In this document: in pieces, positions 8,990-17,284 of the stretch
How the letters are laid out: the number at the start of each line of letters is the position of its first letter
Position numbering within the stretch: position 1 is the first letter of the stretch
NCBI GenBank assembly: GCA_014800795.1
Contig: JAAVFL010000048.1
Location: 20,161 to 84,160, forward strand
Origin: Bacteroidales bacterium
GTDB taxonomy: Bacteria > Bacteroidota > Bacteroidia > Bacteroidales > Muribaculaceae
DNA length: 64,000 nt
Reading direction: 5' to 3'
Position numbers and translations under genes: made by a program
The notes under the pieces: model-generated
What the model was told of the DNA's origin: nothing
The model's database searches: none
Seen by the model: the letters and a program-made list of their open reading frames with translations, nothing else

Positions 8990-10893
8990 CATCACCGGTT
9001 GACATCCTCGGAAAATACTGGGGATACGATAGTTTCCGCCCTATGCAGGCCGAGATCATCGATTCGGTGCTGAAAGGACACGACACCCTCGGGCTTCTCG
9101 CCACAGGGGGAGGAAAATCGTTGACATTTCAGGTTCCGGCGATGATGCTCGACGGGGTCACGGTTGTGGTGACACCGTTGGTATCGCTGATGAAGGATCA
9201 GGTCGATAACCTGCGCGAGCGCGGTGTGGACGCATATTTTCTGCATGCGGCTCTTACCCGTCGTGAAACCGCCCTGATTCTTGACAAATGTCGTCTGGGA
9301 TATGCCCGCATTCTGTATCTTTCACCCGAAAAGCTGCAGAGCCCGAGATTTGCGGCAGAAATATCACAGCTCCCGGTTAGCCTTATCGTTGTTGACGAAG
9401 CCCACTGCATATCGCAGTGGGGATATGATTTCCGTCCGTCATATCTTAAAATAGCCGAACTGCGCGGAAAGTTTCCGCAGGCTCCGGTGCTCGCTCTTAC
9501 AGCTTCAGCCACTCCCGAAGTTGCGCGCGACATATGTGAGCGGCTCGAATTCCGCAAGGGCGCGCAGACTTTCAGGCTTACTTTCAATCGTCAGAATCTG
9601 TCGTACGTGGTACGCAACTGTGAGAACAAAGATGCCGAGCTCGTTCATATTCTCCGGCGGGTAGAAGGCTGCGGAGTGGTATATGTCCGTTCCCGGAAGC
9701 GCTCGGCTCTCATAGCCGAGATGCTTTCCAATTCCGGTATCAGCGCGGAGTTTTACCATGCGGGATTGTCGCCGGAAGAGAAAAACGCGCGCCAGAACCG
9801 TTGGAAAACGGATGTGACCCGTATAATGGTGGCGACGACAGCATTCGGAATGGGCATTGACAAGCCCGATGTGCGGATAGTTGTACACGTGGATCCCCCT
9901 TCGTCTCTTGAAGAGTATTATCAGGAAGCCGGTCGTGCGGGGCGCGACGGGAAACCCTCGTATGCCGTGGCGCTGGTGAACGGTAGTGTCGACAAGGCCA
10001 CTCTGTCGAGGCGCCTGACAGCTGCATTCCCCCCGAAAGACTATATGCGGTCGCTTTATGGGAAACTCTGTGTGTCGATGAATATAGCGATGGGAGAAGG
10101 ATATCAGCGTCTCTGTGAGATAAATCTGGAAAAATTCTGCGGTGCCTGGTCACTCCAGCCGCAGGCAGCGGTCAGTGCGCTTAAACTGCTGTCTCAGTCG
10201 GGATATATCGAATATGTCGAGGAGGTATCAACCCGTTCGAGGCTGATGGTGATAATGACGCGCAATGAGCTTTACGATCTTCGTCTTAATCCGGAGTGCG
10301 AGCGTGTATTTCAGTTCATACTGCGCAATTACACCGGTATTTTCGCCGATTACGAGCATATTAGCGAAAGTCTGATCGCCTCTTCGCTCGATCTCACCGA
10401 ACGCACGGTCTATGAGAATCTGCTTCTGCTCGGACGTCTGGGTGTAATTCATTATGTGCCCCGGAGTTCTACCCCTTATGTAATGTTTCTTCAGTCGCGC
10501 CAACCCGATGGCGATATCCGTTTCCCGCAGAATGTATATGAGTTCAGAAAGATTCAGATGAAGAAGCGTATCGATGCCATGCGCCGCTTTCTGTTCGACG
10601 ACAGCCGGTGCCGCTCGCTTTCACTTCTGGAATATTTCGGCGAGGAGGATGCCGGAAGTTGCGGCAGGTGTGATGTATGCCGCAGCTCGCGCAACCGGTC
10701 ACGGGTGGATCCGCAGAAATTGCGTGATGCTGTGTGTGGGGCCCTTGCTTCTCATCCGCATGGGCTCGCGGCGGGAGATATTGCTGCATTTCTTGGCGCT
10801 AATCCTGAGAGAATCACCGGGATAGTGAGATCTCTTGCCGACGAGAACCGTATAATCATCTCATCCGAAGGAATCTGTTCGCTTGCCGTTTAA
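8986..10893 (+). CDS. recQ: ATP-dependent DNA helicase RecQ
   Basis: A 635-residue RecQ helicase. It has motif I (LATGGGKSLTFQ), the DEAH box (VVDEAHCISQWGYDFRPSY), motif V/VI (AGRAGRDGKPS), and a RecQ-Ct zinc site near the C-terminus (CRSLSLLEYFGEEDAGSCGRCDVC, split across its Cys residues). It unwinds DNA 3' to 5' in recombination and replication-fork repair. The start is the ATG at 8986, which overlaps the recJ stop; longer in-frame starts would lie inside recJ. The last 100 residues end in a winged-helix-like tail with no full HRDC domain evident. Confidence 0.95.
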   Translation: MTSPVDILGKYWGYDSFRPMQAEIIDSVLKGHDTLGLLATGGGKSLTFQVPAMMLDGVTVVVTPLVSLMKDQVDNLRERGVDAYFLHAALTRRETALILDKCRLGYARILYLSPEKLQSPRFAAEISQLPVSLIVVDEAHCISQWGYDFRPSYLKIAELRGKFPQAPVLALTASATPEVARDICERLEFRKGAQTFRLTFNRQNLSYVVRNCENKDAELVHILRRVEGCGVVYVRSRKRSALIAEMLSNSGISAEFYHAGLSPEEKNARQNRWKTDVTRIMVATTAFGMGIDKPDVRIVVHVDPPSSLEEYYQEAGRAGRDGKPSYAVALVNGSVDKATLSRRLTAAFPPKDYMRSLYGKLCVSMNIAMGEGYQRLCEINLEKFCGAWSLQPQAAVSALKLLSQSGYIEYVEEVSTRSRLMVIMTRNELYDLRLNPECERVFQFILRNYTGIFADYEHISESLIASSLDLTERTVYENLLLLGRLGVIHYVPRSSTPYVMFLQSRQPDGDIRFPQNVYEFRKIQMKKRIDAMRRFLFDDSRCRSLSLLEYFGEEDAGSCGRCDVCRSSRNRSRVDPQKLRDAVCGALASHPHGLAAGDIAAFLGANPERITGIVRSLADENRIIISSEGICSLAV

Positions 10894-11025
10894 ACAAAAT
10901 TTAAGCACTTTTAGCGCTTGTAGCTTCAACGGAGAGTGTATTCTGTTGTTATAGTAATAAAGAATGAATGATACGGCAGCCGCCGCATAATCCATTCCGA
11001 CAATATCGGATATCTGATTGATATC

Positions 11026-11187
11026 ACACACACACACTATAATAACATAAGATTAGATAAAGAAAAAAACAGTACTTTTACATCCCTCGTCCTTTTTATC
11101 GAGTAGTGATACTGGATACTGAGGCTCTCATAAATAAATAGTTGAAACGTGAAGGAGGAGTCAGGTGTTACCTTTCTCCTCCTTTTT
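11026..11187 (+). terminator. Terminator hairpin in the recQ-tatC gap
   Basis: The 351-bp gap 10894-11244 contains a short CA repeat (11026-11037) and a strong hairpin: AAGGAGGAG (11152-11160) pairs with CTCCTCCTT (11176-11184), with AGGT/ACCT pairing inside the loop and a TTTTTAT tail on the plus strand. It probably ends recQ transcription and may also serve the convergent tatC operon. It lies 258 bp after the recQ stop, leaving a long untranslated tail or a separate small RNA. No ORF worth calling is present. Confidence 0.55.
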
Positions 11188-11244
11188 ATGTCGTGCCGGA
11201 AGCAATATTTTCCGGGAAACAGAAATGCGTCGTGCAGCGGGGCG

Positions 11245-12069
11245 TCAGGATGTCTTTGCGGGAAGCTTTTCCTTGGCTTTCTTCTGGGTATCGGCCAATA
11301 CGATGCTGAGTTCATAAAGCAGGTAGAGCGGAACAAAGACTACCAGCAGGGTGAACGGATCGCCCGTAGGAGTGATGATGGCTGCCAATGCCAGAAGCAC
11401 AACCACGGCGTGGCGCCGATATTCGCGCAGGAATGATGAGGTGACAAGTCCCATCTTGGCGAGTATCCAGCATACGAAAGGCAGTTCGAACACTATACCC
11501 ATCACAAATATCAGCATCAGGAAATTGTCGATATACGACCCGAGTGATATCATATTGGTGATCTCTGCCGATATTTCATATTGCGCGAGAAACCGGAATG
11601 TGAACGGAAATACTATGAAGTAGCCTACGGCACAGCCGAGATAGAACATAGGCACTCCGAAAGCGAGAAGCGCCACAACGCTCTTGCGTTCGCCGTCGTA
11701 AAGAGCCGGGCGGATAAACATCCAGGCTTCACATACGAGGTAGGGGAATACAAGCAGAAATCCCAGACAGAACGATGTGGTGATATGGGTTACGAATTGC
11801 GATGCGAGCTTCACATTGATGATTTCAACCTTGAAGTCGCTGCTGAAATCGGGGAAGAAAGTTCCGTCACCGCCGAGTCCCGCCAGCCAGCGGTATAGAA
11901 TGAAGTCGGAGGATGTCGGACCGAGTATAAAGCCGTTGAATATGTAGGGCATCGCCGCGAAGCATATACCTACAAGAATCATATAAACGATTACGATGCG
12001 CATCAGTACCCATCGCAGGGCCTCGAGATGCGCCCAGAATGACATTTGCGTTTCGTTCTGTTCCGGCAT
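11245..12069 (-). CDS. tatC: Sec-independent protein translocase subunit TatC
   Basis: A 274-residue inner-membrane protein with six hydrophobic segments. The N-terminus (SFWAHLEALRWVLMRI) matches the TatC opening that contacts twin-arginine signals. LVCEAWMFIRPALYDGERK matches the conserved periplasmic-loop region (usually E.W.F..PaLy..E), and FELPFVCWILAKMG is the typical fifth segment. TatC recognises Tat signal peptides and, with TatA, moves folded proteins across the inner membrane. It is the last gene of the operon that also carries tatA (15534-15752) and a Tat-signal oxidoreductase, 72 bp after the TIM-barrel gene. Confidence 0.95.
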   Translation of the reverse strand: MPEQNETQMSFWAHLEALRWVLMRIVIVYMILVGICFAAMPYIFNGFILGPTSSDFILYRWLAGLGGDGTFFPDFSSDFKVEIINVKLASQFVTHITTSFCLGFLLVFPYLVCEAWMFIRPALYDGERKSVVALLAFGVPMFYLGCAVGYFIVFPFTFRFLAQYEISAEITNMISLGSYIDNFLMLIFVMGIVFELPFVCWILAKMGLVTSSFLREYRRHAVVVLLALAAIITPTGDPFTLLVVFVPLYLLYELSIVLADTQKKAKEKLPAKTS

Positions 12070-12141
12070 GGCAGTGAATGGAAGTGTTGTAAAAGGGGAG
12101 AGAGGAGAGTGAGCGATTCAGTCAATTGATAGGGTAGTGGA

Positions 12142-13032
12142 TTATTTCTTGGAATAAGCCGGTTTTACATAGGGAGCGGCCAGCAGATAGTCTACGCTTT
12201 CTTTGGCGCCTTTCTCCATGCCATCGGTATATTCCTCGATTTCTACATAGTATTTTTCGAGACCGGCAGTGGAAGCGTTGTTGAAGATGGCGTCGAAGCC
12301 AACCATTCCGCTCTGGCCGATTTCGCGGCGGTCCTTGATGTGGAGCAGCTTGAAGCGTCCGGGATACTTGTTGAAGTAATCGACGGGGCTTGCGTGTCCC
12401 ATCATGGCCCAGTAAACGTCAAGTTCGAAGAGTACGTTTTTCGGGTCGGTGTTCTCGATCATGTAGTCGATCATCACCTTGTCCTCAACCTTGTTGAACT
12501 CATGCGAGTGGTTGTGGTAGCCGAACTTTATACCTTTTGCTGCCGCACGGCGTCCGATTTCGTTGAGGGCATCGCACTGTTTCTGAAGGTCGGCAAGTGT
12601 AGAGGGTACGTTCATCCAGGGAAGTACCACATATTCTATGCCTGCGGCTTTGTGGTCGTCGAGAACCTTGTCCCAGTATGCGTAGAAGTCAGTAATGTTG
12701 CCCGTACGCAGTTCTTCGTCGTTGAGGGGGCGTCCGGTATGCGAGGAGGTCACTTTGGTTCCGGCATCGGCGGCAGCTTTGCTGAACTGCTGCGGTGTCA
12801 GACCGTAGAATTTGCCGTCGCCGTAGTTGGCGGCCTCAAACTGTGTGTAGCCCATCTTTGCAAGTTCCTTCATCAGCCCGGCCACGTTGCCTTCATATTT
12901 GGCCCCTGGATCGAGCATCTGACGAACTGAATAGAGCTGTATGCCAACCTCCTTTTTAGGAAGGTTAGCAGCAATAGCATTGAAGCCCAATGCTATTGCT
13001 GCAACCAGTGTAAGGATAGATTTCAATTTCAT
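12142..13032 (-). CDS. Secreted sugar isomerase/epimerase-like TIM barrel
   Basis: A 296-residue protein of the xylose-isomerase-like TIM-barrel family. A Sec signal peptide (MKLKSILTLVAAIALGFNAIAA) precedes KKEVGIQLYSVRQML. Later motifs (KFGYHNHSHEF, ELDVYWAMMGH, HIKD, VEIEEY) supply the usual His/Glu/Asp metal-site residues. Relatives isomerise or epimerise sugars, and secreted ones are found with DUF1080 and Gfo/Idh proteins in 3-keto-sugar pathways, where some act as lyases or hydratases on keto-glycosides. The exact reaction cannot be told from sequence. It lies 13 bp after the DUF1080 gene, clearly in the same operon. Confidence 0.85.
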   Translation of the reverse strand: MKLKSILTLVAAIALGFNAIAANLPKKEVGIQLYSVRQMLDPGAKYEGNVAGLMKELAKMGYTQFEAANYGDGKFYGLTPQQFSKAAADAGTKVTSSHTGRPLNDEELRTGNITDFYAYWDKVLDDHKAAGIEYVVLPWMNVPSTLADLQKQCDALNEIGRRAAAKGIKFGYHNHSHEFNKVEDKVMIDYMIENTDPKNVLFELDVYWAMMGHASPVDYFNKYPGRFKLLHIKDRREIGQSGMVGFDAIFNNASTAGLEKYYVEIEEYTDGMEKGAKESVDYLLAAPYVKPAYSKK

Positions 13033-13045
13033 CGTTGCGGATCGA

Positions 13046-13912
13046 TTAGTCGAGCACTTTCACGCGGATATTGCGGAACCATACGTCGTCGCCGTGATCC
13101 TGGAAGCCGATGTAGCCTTCATGGTTGTCGCCGCCGCAGTTGTTGAGCAGTTCGAAGGCGAGAGGCCAGTTCTGCTCGCTGAACTTGCTGTTCTGGAGCA
13201 TTTCGGTCCACTGGGGAGTCCAAAGGTGGTATTCAACGACGTTCTTGTCGTTCTGAGAGTGAACCACGGTGCCTTTGTAAACGAGGATCTTAGCCTTGTT
13301 CCATTCCCCGTAGGGGTTCTGGTTCTGGGGCTTTGCGGGGATCATGTCGTAGAGAGAAGCTGACATGCGGTTGCCGTCCACACCGAGTTTGGCGTCGGGG
13401 TGGTTGGCATTGTCGAGAACCTGATACTCAGGAGCTGAAATGTAGATGGGTTCAAGCTGCTGAGTTCCATCTTCCTTATTCGAAACGACCTCTTTGGCGA
13501 GGTAGAAGATACCGGAGTTGCCTCCCTTCGATGCCTTCCACTCGAGTTCGAGTTCGAAGTTTCCGAGGTTCTTGGCGAAGATTAGGTCGCCGCCGTCGCC
13601 GGTCTGTGCCTCGCCGCCGCCGGATCCGTTGAATTTGATAGCGCCGTCTTCAATAACCCAGCGTCCGGGAACGGTGTCCTTGCCGTATCCGCGCCAGCCG
13701 GTGAAGTCCTTGCCGTTGAAAATCACATAGTAGCCCTCAGCGTCCTGGGGGAAGGATGTCAGATCAACCTGTTCGTTCTCCAGAACGGTGTATGATGGCT
13801 GATCAACGGTCTCTTCCGCAGCTGTTTCGGTCTCATTGTTAGCAGCTTTGTTGCCGCATGATGTCATGGCAGCAAGTCCCAGAGCTGAAGCGATGAAAAG
13901 AATCTTTTTCAT
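13046..13912 (-). CDS. DUF1080 (3-keto-disaccharide hydrolase-like) lipoprotein
   Basis: A 288-residue lipoprotein with lipobox MTSC followed by an acidic Thr/Glu-rich linker. The DUF1080 domain, now often named 3-keto-disaccharide hydrolase, spans about residues 60-285. Its signatures are YYVIFNGKDFTGWRGYG, GNFELELEWKASKGGNSGIFYL, PEYQVLDN, and the closing GYIGFQDHGDDVWFRNIRV. It has a concanavalin-like beta-sandwich fold. Family members cleave glycosides whose C3 hydroxyl has been oxidised to a ketone, and adjacent oxidoreductases would make that ketone. Placement in the envelope matches the Tat-exported oxidoreductase upstream. Confidence 0.87.
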   Translation of the reverse strand: MKKILFIASALGLAAMTSCGNKAANNETETAAEETVDQPSYTVLENEQVDLTSFPQDAEGYYVIFNGKDFTGWRGYGKDTVPGRWVIEDGAIKFNGSGGGEAQTGDGGDLIFAKNLGNFELELEWKASKGGNSGIFYLAKEVVSNKEDGTQQLEPIYISAPEYQVLDNANHPDAKLGVDGNRMSASLYDMIPAKPQNQNPYGEWNKAKILVYKGTVVHSQNDKNVVEYHLWTPQWTEMLQNSKFSEQNWPLAFELLNNCGGDNHEGYIGFQDHGDDVWFRNIRVKVLD

Positions 13913-13970
13913 TATTGTTGTCTGATGTTGTTGTAGTTGTTATGTTATTTGTTTGTTATCGTTTGCCGTA

Positions 13971-15449
13971 TCATGCGGGCATGTCGGGGAGCTTCCAGCC
14001 GTCACGGTATGTATGGTTGATAAGTTCCTGTGAGAACTGCTGAGCGTTTACGGGGTCAGTCCAGGTCTTGTCGAAAGTCGGGTGACCGTTGTGGATTGTG
14101 AAGCCGTCCTTGATTACGGTGCGGATGGTTTCGTCGTCGCCGATGTTGGTGAAGCGCATGTTCTCGCCGTCCCATTCGAGGGTCTTGTTGAGGCCCTGCA
14201 GACGAACTGCGAGTACACCCATGGCTACCATTTCGTTGAACGGTCCTGCTTCCGAGAAGTCGGAAGAACATTTCACGCGGCTCGATTTGTCCTCCTTGCA
14301 GGCGCGTACCCAGTCCATTTCGTGAGAGGTGGGAACACGGCGGCAGATTTTGGGCGCGTCGGGCTTGCGGCCTGAGAGCAGGAAGGGGTTCTGACCGTAG
14401 CAACCGCATACAAGGGTGTCTTTTGTTCCGTGGAAGATGGTGAGACCGCCACCTTCGCGCATGAGGGGCATTCCCTGGGGGAAGCCTTCGGGACGGTCGG
14501 GCATCATGCCACCGTCGTACCAGTGAACTTCAACTTCAGGCATTGCTACCTTGGGCATGTTGTCGCGGGCGGGGAACACGAGTTTTACGTGCTGTGCCTG
14601 AGGAGCGCATGCGTTCAGAAGCAGTGTGGATGAACCTTCAGCGAGGATGGGATATTTGAGCTTGAGGGCCTTGAAGGGCTGATGGAGGATGTGGCATGCC
14701 ATGTCGCCGAGGGCGCCGGTACCGTAGTCCCACCATCCGCGCCAGTTCCAGGGCTGGTAAACAGCGTTGTAGGGGTTGAGTTTCGCGGGGCCGGTGAAGA
14801 GATCCCAGTCAAGATATTTGGGAACTTTGTCAACCTTTTCGGGGGTGTTCAGACCCTGGGGCCAGATGGGGCGGTCGGTGGCACACTCTACTTTGGTTAC
14901 GTCGCCGATTTCGCCGTTCCAGATCCAGTCGCATACCTGGTTGGTGCCTTCCCATGAAGCTCCCTGGTTACCCATCTGGGTTGCCACACCGGTAGTTTCG
15001 GCGAGCTTGGTGAGCAGACGCGATTCGTAAACCGAGTGGGTGAGTGGTTTCTGAACGTATACATGCTTGCCGAAGGTCATTGCATCGGCAGCGATGATGG
15101 CGTGGGTGTGGTCGGGGGTTGCGACGATTACGGCGTCGATTTCCGGACCCATTTCGTCGAACATCTTACGGTAGTCCCAGTAGCGCTTTGCTTTGGGGAA
15201 TTCGTCGAACACGCCTTTCGCGTAGTCCCAGTTCACATCGCAGAGTGCGACGATGTTTTCTGTGTCTTTTACCGCATTGATGTTGGCATGGCCCATACCG
15301 CCGATACCAACGACTGCGATATTGAGCTTGTCGCTGGGAGCTGTATGACCGAAACTTTTGCCTAACACTGTGTTAGGAACGACTGCAAGCCCGATTGCAG
15401 CTGTGGCGCCGGACTTGAGGAACTGTCGTCTTGAGATTTCTCCTGACAT
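13971..15449 (-). CDS. Tat-exported Gfo/Idh/MocA oxidoreductase
   Basis: A 492-residue oxidoreductase. The N-terminus is a twin-arginine signal (S6-R-R-Q-F-L-K12, then a mild hydrophobic stretch AAIGLAVVPNTVLG). A Rossmann fold follows (NIAVVGIGGMGHANINAV), then VQKPLTHSVYE at the place of the family EKP motif, and GNQGASWEGTNQVCDWIWNG, typical of the secreted branch. Such enzymes hold NAD(P) tightly, which explains export in folded form by Tat. The likely role is oxidation of a sugar C3 hydroxyl in a glycoside outside the cytoplasm. The substrate is unknown. The gene lies between tatA and DUF1080. Confidence 0.9.
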   Translation of the reverse strand: MSGEISRRQFLKSGATAAIGLAVVPNTVLGKSFGHTAPSDKLNIAVVGIGGMGHANINAVKDTENIVALCDVNWDYAKGVFDEFPKAKRYWDYRKMFDEMGPEIDAVIVATPDHTHAIIAADAMTFGKHVYVQKPLTHSVYESRLLTKLAETTGVATQMGNQGASWEGTNQVCDWIWNGEIGDVTKVECATDRPIWPQGLNTPEKVDKVPKYLDWDLFTGPAKLNPYNAVYQPWNWRGWWDYGTGALGDMACHILHQPFKALKLKYPILAEGSSTLLLNACAPQAQHVKLVFPARDNMPKVAMPEVEVHWYDGGMMPDRPEGFPQGMPLMREGGGLTIFHGTKDTLVCGCYGQNPFLLSGRKPDAPKICRRVPTSHEMDWVRACKEDKSSRVKCSSDFSEAGPFNEMVAMGVLAVRLQGLNKTLEWDGENMRFTNIGDDETIRTVIKDGFTIHNGHPTFDKTWTDPVNAQQFSQELINHTYRDGWKLPDMPA

Positions 15450-15533
15450 ATGGTTTAGTTTATTAAGGTGAAAAATATTTGATTTCTGAGTATTCGCCCC
15501 TTACCAGAGGGGGGGGCTGACGGTGGAACGAGA

Positions 15534-15752
15534 TTATTTATCCTCCTTTTTCTCTTCAGGGGTACCTGCGTTTTCAATATCTTTTTCGATATTGTTGAGC
15601 CCCTCTTTGAAGGAACGCACTCCTTTACCGATACCTTTCATGAGCTCGGGAATTTTTTTGCCTCCGAAAAGCAGAAGCACGATCAGGCAGATTACGGTAA
15701 TCTCGCCTGCACCGAGGTTCCCCAGGAAAAGCAGTGGAAGTGAATTTGTCAT
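15534..15752 (-). CDS. tatA: Tat translocase subunit TatA
   Basis: A 72-residue protein with one N-terminal membrane helix (GAGEITVICLIVLLLFGG), the FGGKKIPELMKGIGKGVRSF hinge and amphipathic helix, and a charged tail (EKDIENAGTPEEKKEDK). This is the TatA/E pattern. The FG pair and Pro of the hinge are present. No tatB is visible, so this looks like a minimal TatA-TatC system. It sits between two Gfo/Idh/MocA genes, in the same orientation as tatC 3.5 kb downstream. Confidence 0.93.
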   Translation of the reverse strand: MTNSLPLLFLGNLGAGEITVICLIVLLLFGGKKIPELMKGIGKGVRSFKEGLNNIEKDIENAGTPEEKKEDK

Positions 15753-15881
15753 AAATCTTAAATTATTTTATTTGTGAATGATATCTGTTTTTTTATTGCT
15801 CCGGCAGTTATTGTGCCGTTGAGTATAATGGCGGAAAGATAGTTGTTTCGTATGGTCTTTCCGGTATCGTTTTTAAGGTTG

Positions 15882-16961
15882 TCAGCGTGTTGTCTGTTTG
15901 TGGAGCAGGCCATATCCGTCTTTCATCGTGCGGCGGCGGTGATGTATCTGTTCGAGTTCCTCACTGGTGCCTTTGACGGGCATGTCGTGGTTCCACGCGT
16001 CTTTCAGGCATTCCCAGGCGAATTCCGATGCCACGGCTGAATCGCGGAACGATGGCAGGCGGTTGTCTTTTGTGCCTTTTTCCAGACAGTCGGCGAAAAT
16101 ATCTATGAGGGTGCCTATGTTCTTGCCGCCGTATGGCCGCTCGATGCGCTCGGTGCGGGTTACTCCATGAACCTCAACTACGGCTGTCTTGAAATCGTGT
16201 GTCATGCGCACGATGCCTTTGCTCCCGAGTATATCCATGTAGGAGTTGTGGGTCTGCTTGTCGGACAGTTGTCCGTATGCGTGGCTCTGGGTTATGTCGA
16301 ATACAACTCCATTTTCGAAAGTGCCCTGGCATTGCAGCCACCAGGGATCTTTGTATTCCCACATGCGGACTGCCTGGGCGCGCATTGTCTTGTATTCAGA
16401 GTGGGCGAGCCAGCGGGCCACATCCACATAGTGCATGCCGCAGTCGTGGAATGCAGGTCCTTCGGCCTCATGGCCTTCGCCGGGCGACAGGCCCGGGGTC
16501 ATGTGGCATATACGCACGATGGCGAGCTCGCCGATTTCGCCTGAGGTGATGCATTCGTTGAGTTCGTTAAGATACCAGGAATTACGTATGTACAGATTCA
16601 CTGCGGAAAGAATGGGCGCGGATTCAACGAGTTCTACTGCTTTCCATTCGTTTTCCGGAGTGTCGGCTATAGGTTTCTCTGCGATGATATGTTTTCCGGC
16701 GGCTACGGCTTTTTCAATCTGGCGCAGACGGGTATCGGCCAAAGCCGCGAGAACTACGACCTGTATTTCGGGGTCGTTGAAAATTTCGTCCTCATCGGTT
16801 ACGATGCGGGCTTCAGGGGCTCGTGCCGCTATACTTTCATGCCGGGCCTCACATAGTTCGCAGATGGTTTTTACCGCCCATCTGTCACTTTTTTGGAACT
16901 CGTTGAGGTAAAAGCCTCCCATGCGTCCCAGACCTATAATACCTACATTTACAGGATTCAT
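15882..16961 (-). CDS. Cytoplasmic Gfo/Idh/MocA family oxidoreductase
   Basis: A 359-residue NAD(P)-dependent oxidoreductase with no signal peptide: MNPVNVGIIGLGRMGGFYL is the Rossmann motif and IIAEKPIADTPE the EKP motif. HDCGMHYVDVARWL supplies the H-x3-H-type substrate and catalytic region (D, H). It is the first gene of the operon. In the predicted pathway it could reduce or re-oxidise imported keto-sugars in the cytoplasm. I chose ATG at 16961 because the 13 residues that an upstream start adds do not look like a conserved N-terminus. A GGCGGA/TCCGCC hairpin lies in the leader. Confidence 0.88.
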   Translation of the reverse strand: MNPVNVGIIGLGRMGGFYLNEFQKSDRWAVKTICELCEARHESIAARAPEARIVTDEDEIFNDPEIQVVVLAALADTRLRQIEKAVAAGKHIIAEKPIADTPENEWKAVELVESAPILSAVNLYIRNSWYLNELNECITSGEIGELAIVRICHMTPGLSPGEGHEAEGPAFHDCGMHYVDVARWLAHSEYKTMRAQAVRMWEYKDPWWLQCQGTFENGVVFDITQSHAYGQLSDKQTHNSYMDILGSKGIVRMTHDFKTAVVEVHGVTRTERIERPYGGKNIGTLIDIFADCLEKGTKDNRLPSFRDSAVASEFAWECLKDAWNHDMPVKGTSEELEQIHHRRRTMKDGYGLLHKQTTR

Positions 16962-17039
16962 TGGTATTGAATATGGTTCACGGTATGCGATAAGTGACAT
17001 GCCGTCGTATTGGTTATTGGTTAATGGAGTTGTAGGGAT

Positions 17040-17088
17040 GGCGGAAATTCACTGTATTATCCGCCGGACCTTACATTTTTCAAAATTA
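17040..17088 (-). promoter_or_regulatory. Promoter and leader hairpin of the Tat/keto-glycoside operon
   Basis: The minus strand reads TAATTTTG at 17088-17081, an exact -7 box. Downstream of it, GGCGGA (17040-17045) and TCCGCC (17060-17065) form a 6-bp hairpin with a 14-nt loop in the predicted 5' leader about 80-105 nt before the first gene. It could be an operator or an RNA element. No -33 element is evident. Confidence 0.45.
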
Positions 17089-17209
17089 ATAAAAATCTTT
17101 CTATTCCCCGCAGTGTTGTGACATTTTTAACACGAAATAACTTCTTTCGGTCTGTGGGGTGGATGATATGCCGGAGATATGACGCAGTTCCGGTTATTGG
17201 ATTTATGTA

Positions 17210-17244
17210 CGATAATGCCGGAAATGCCGTTTCCGGCATTATCG
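17210..17244. terminator. Perfect 15-bp stem-loop after purA
   Basis: Arms 17210-17224 and 17230-17244 are perfectly complementary (CGATAATGCCGGAAA / TTTCCGGCATTATCG) around a 5-nt loop. It begins 41 bp after the purA stop. No T-tract follows on the minus strand, so it may stop transcription poorly or act as a 3'-end stabiliser. Confidence 0.65.
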
Positions 17245-17284
17245 TTGTCAAGTCGGGTAGTTGTTATGCGGATGCGCGTGATTG

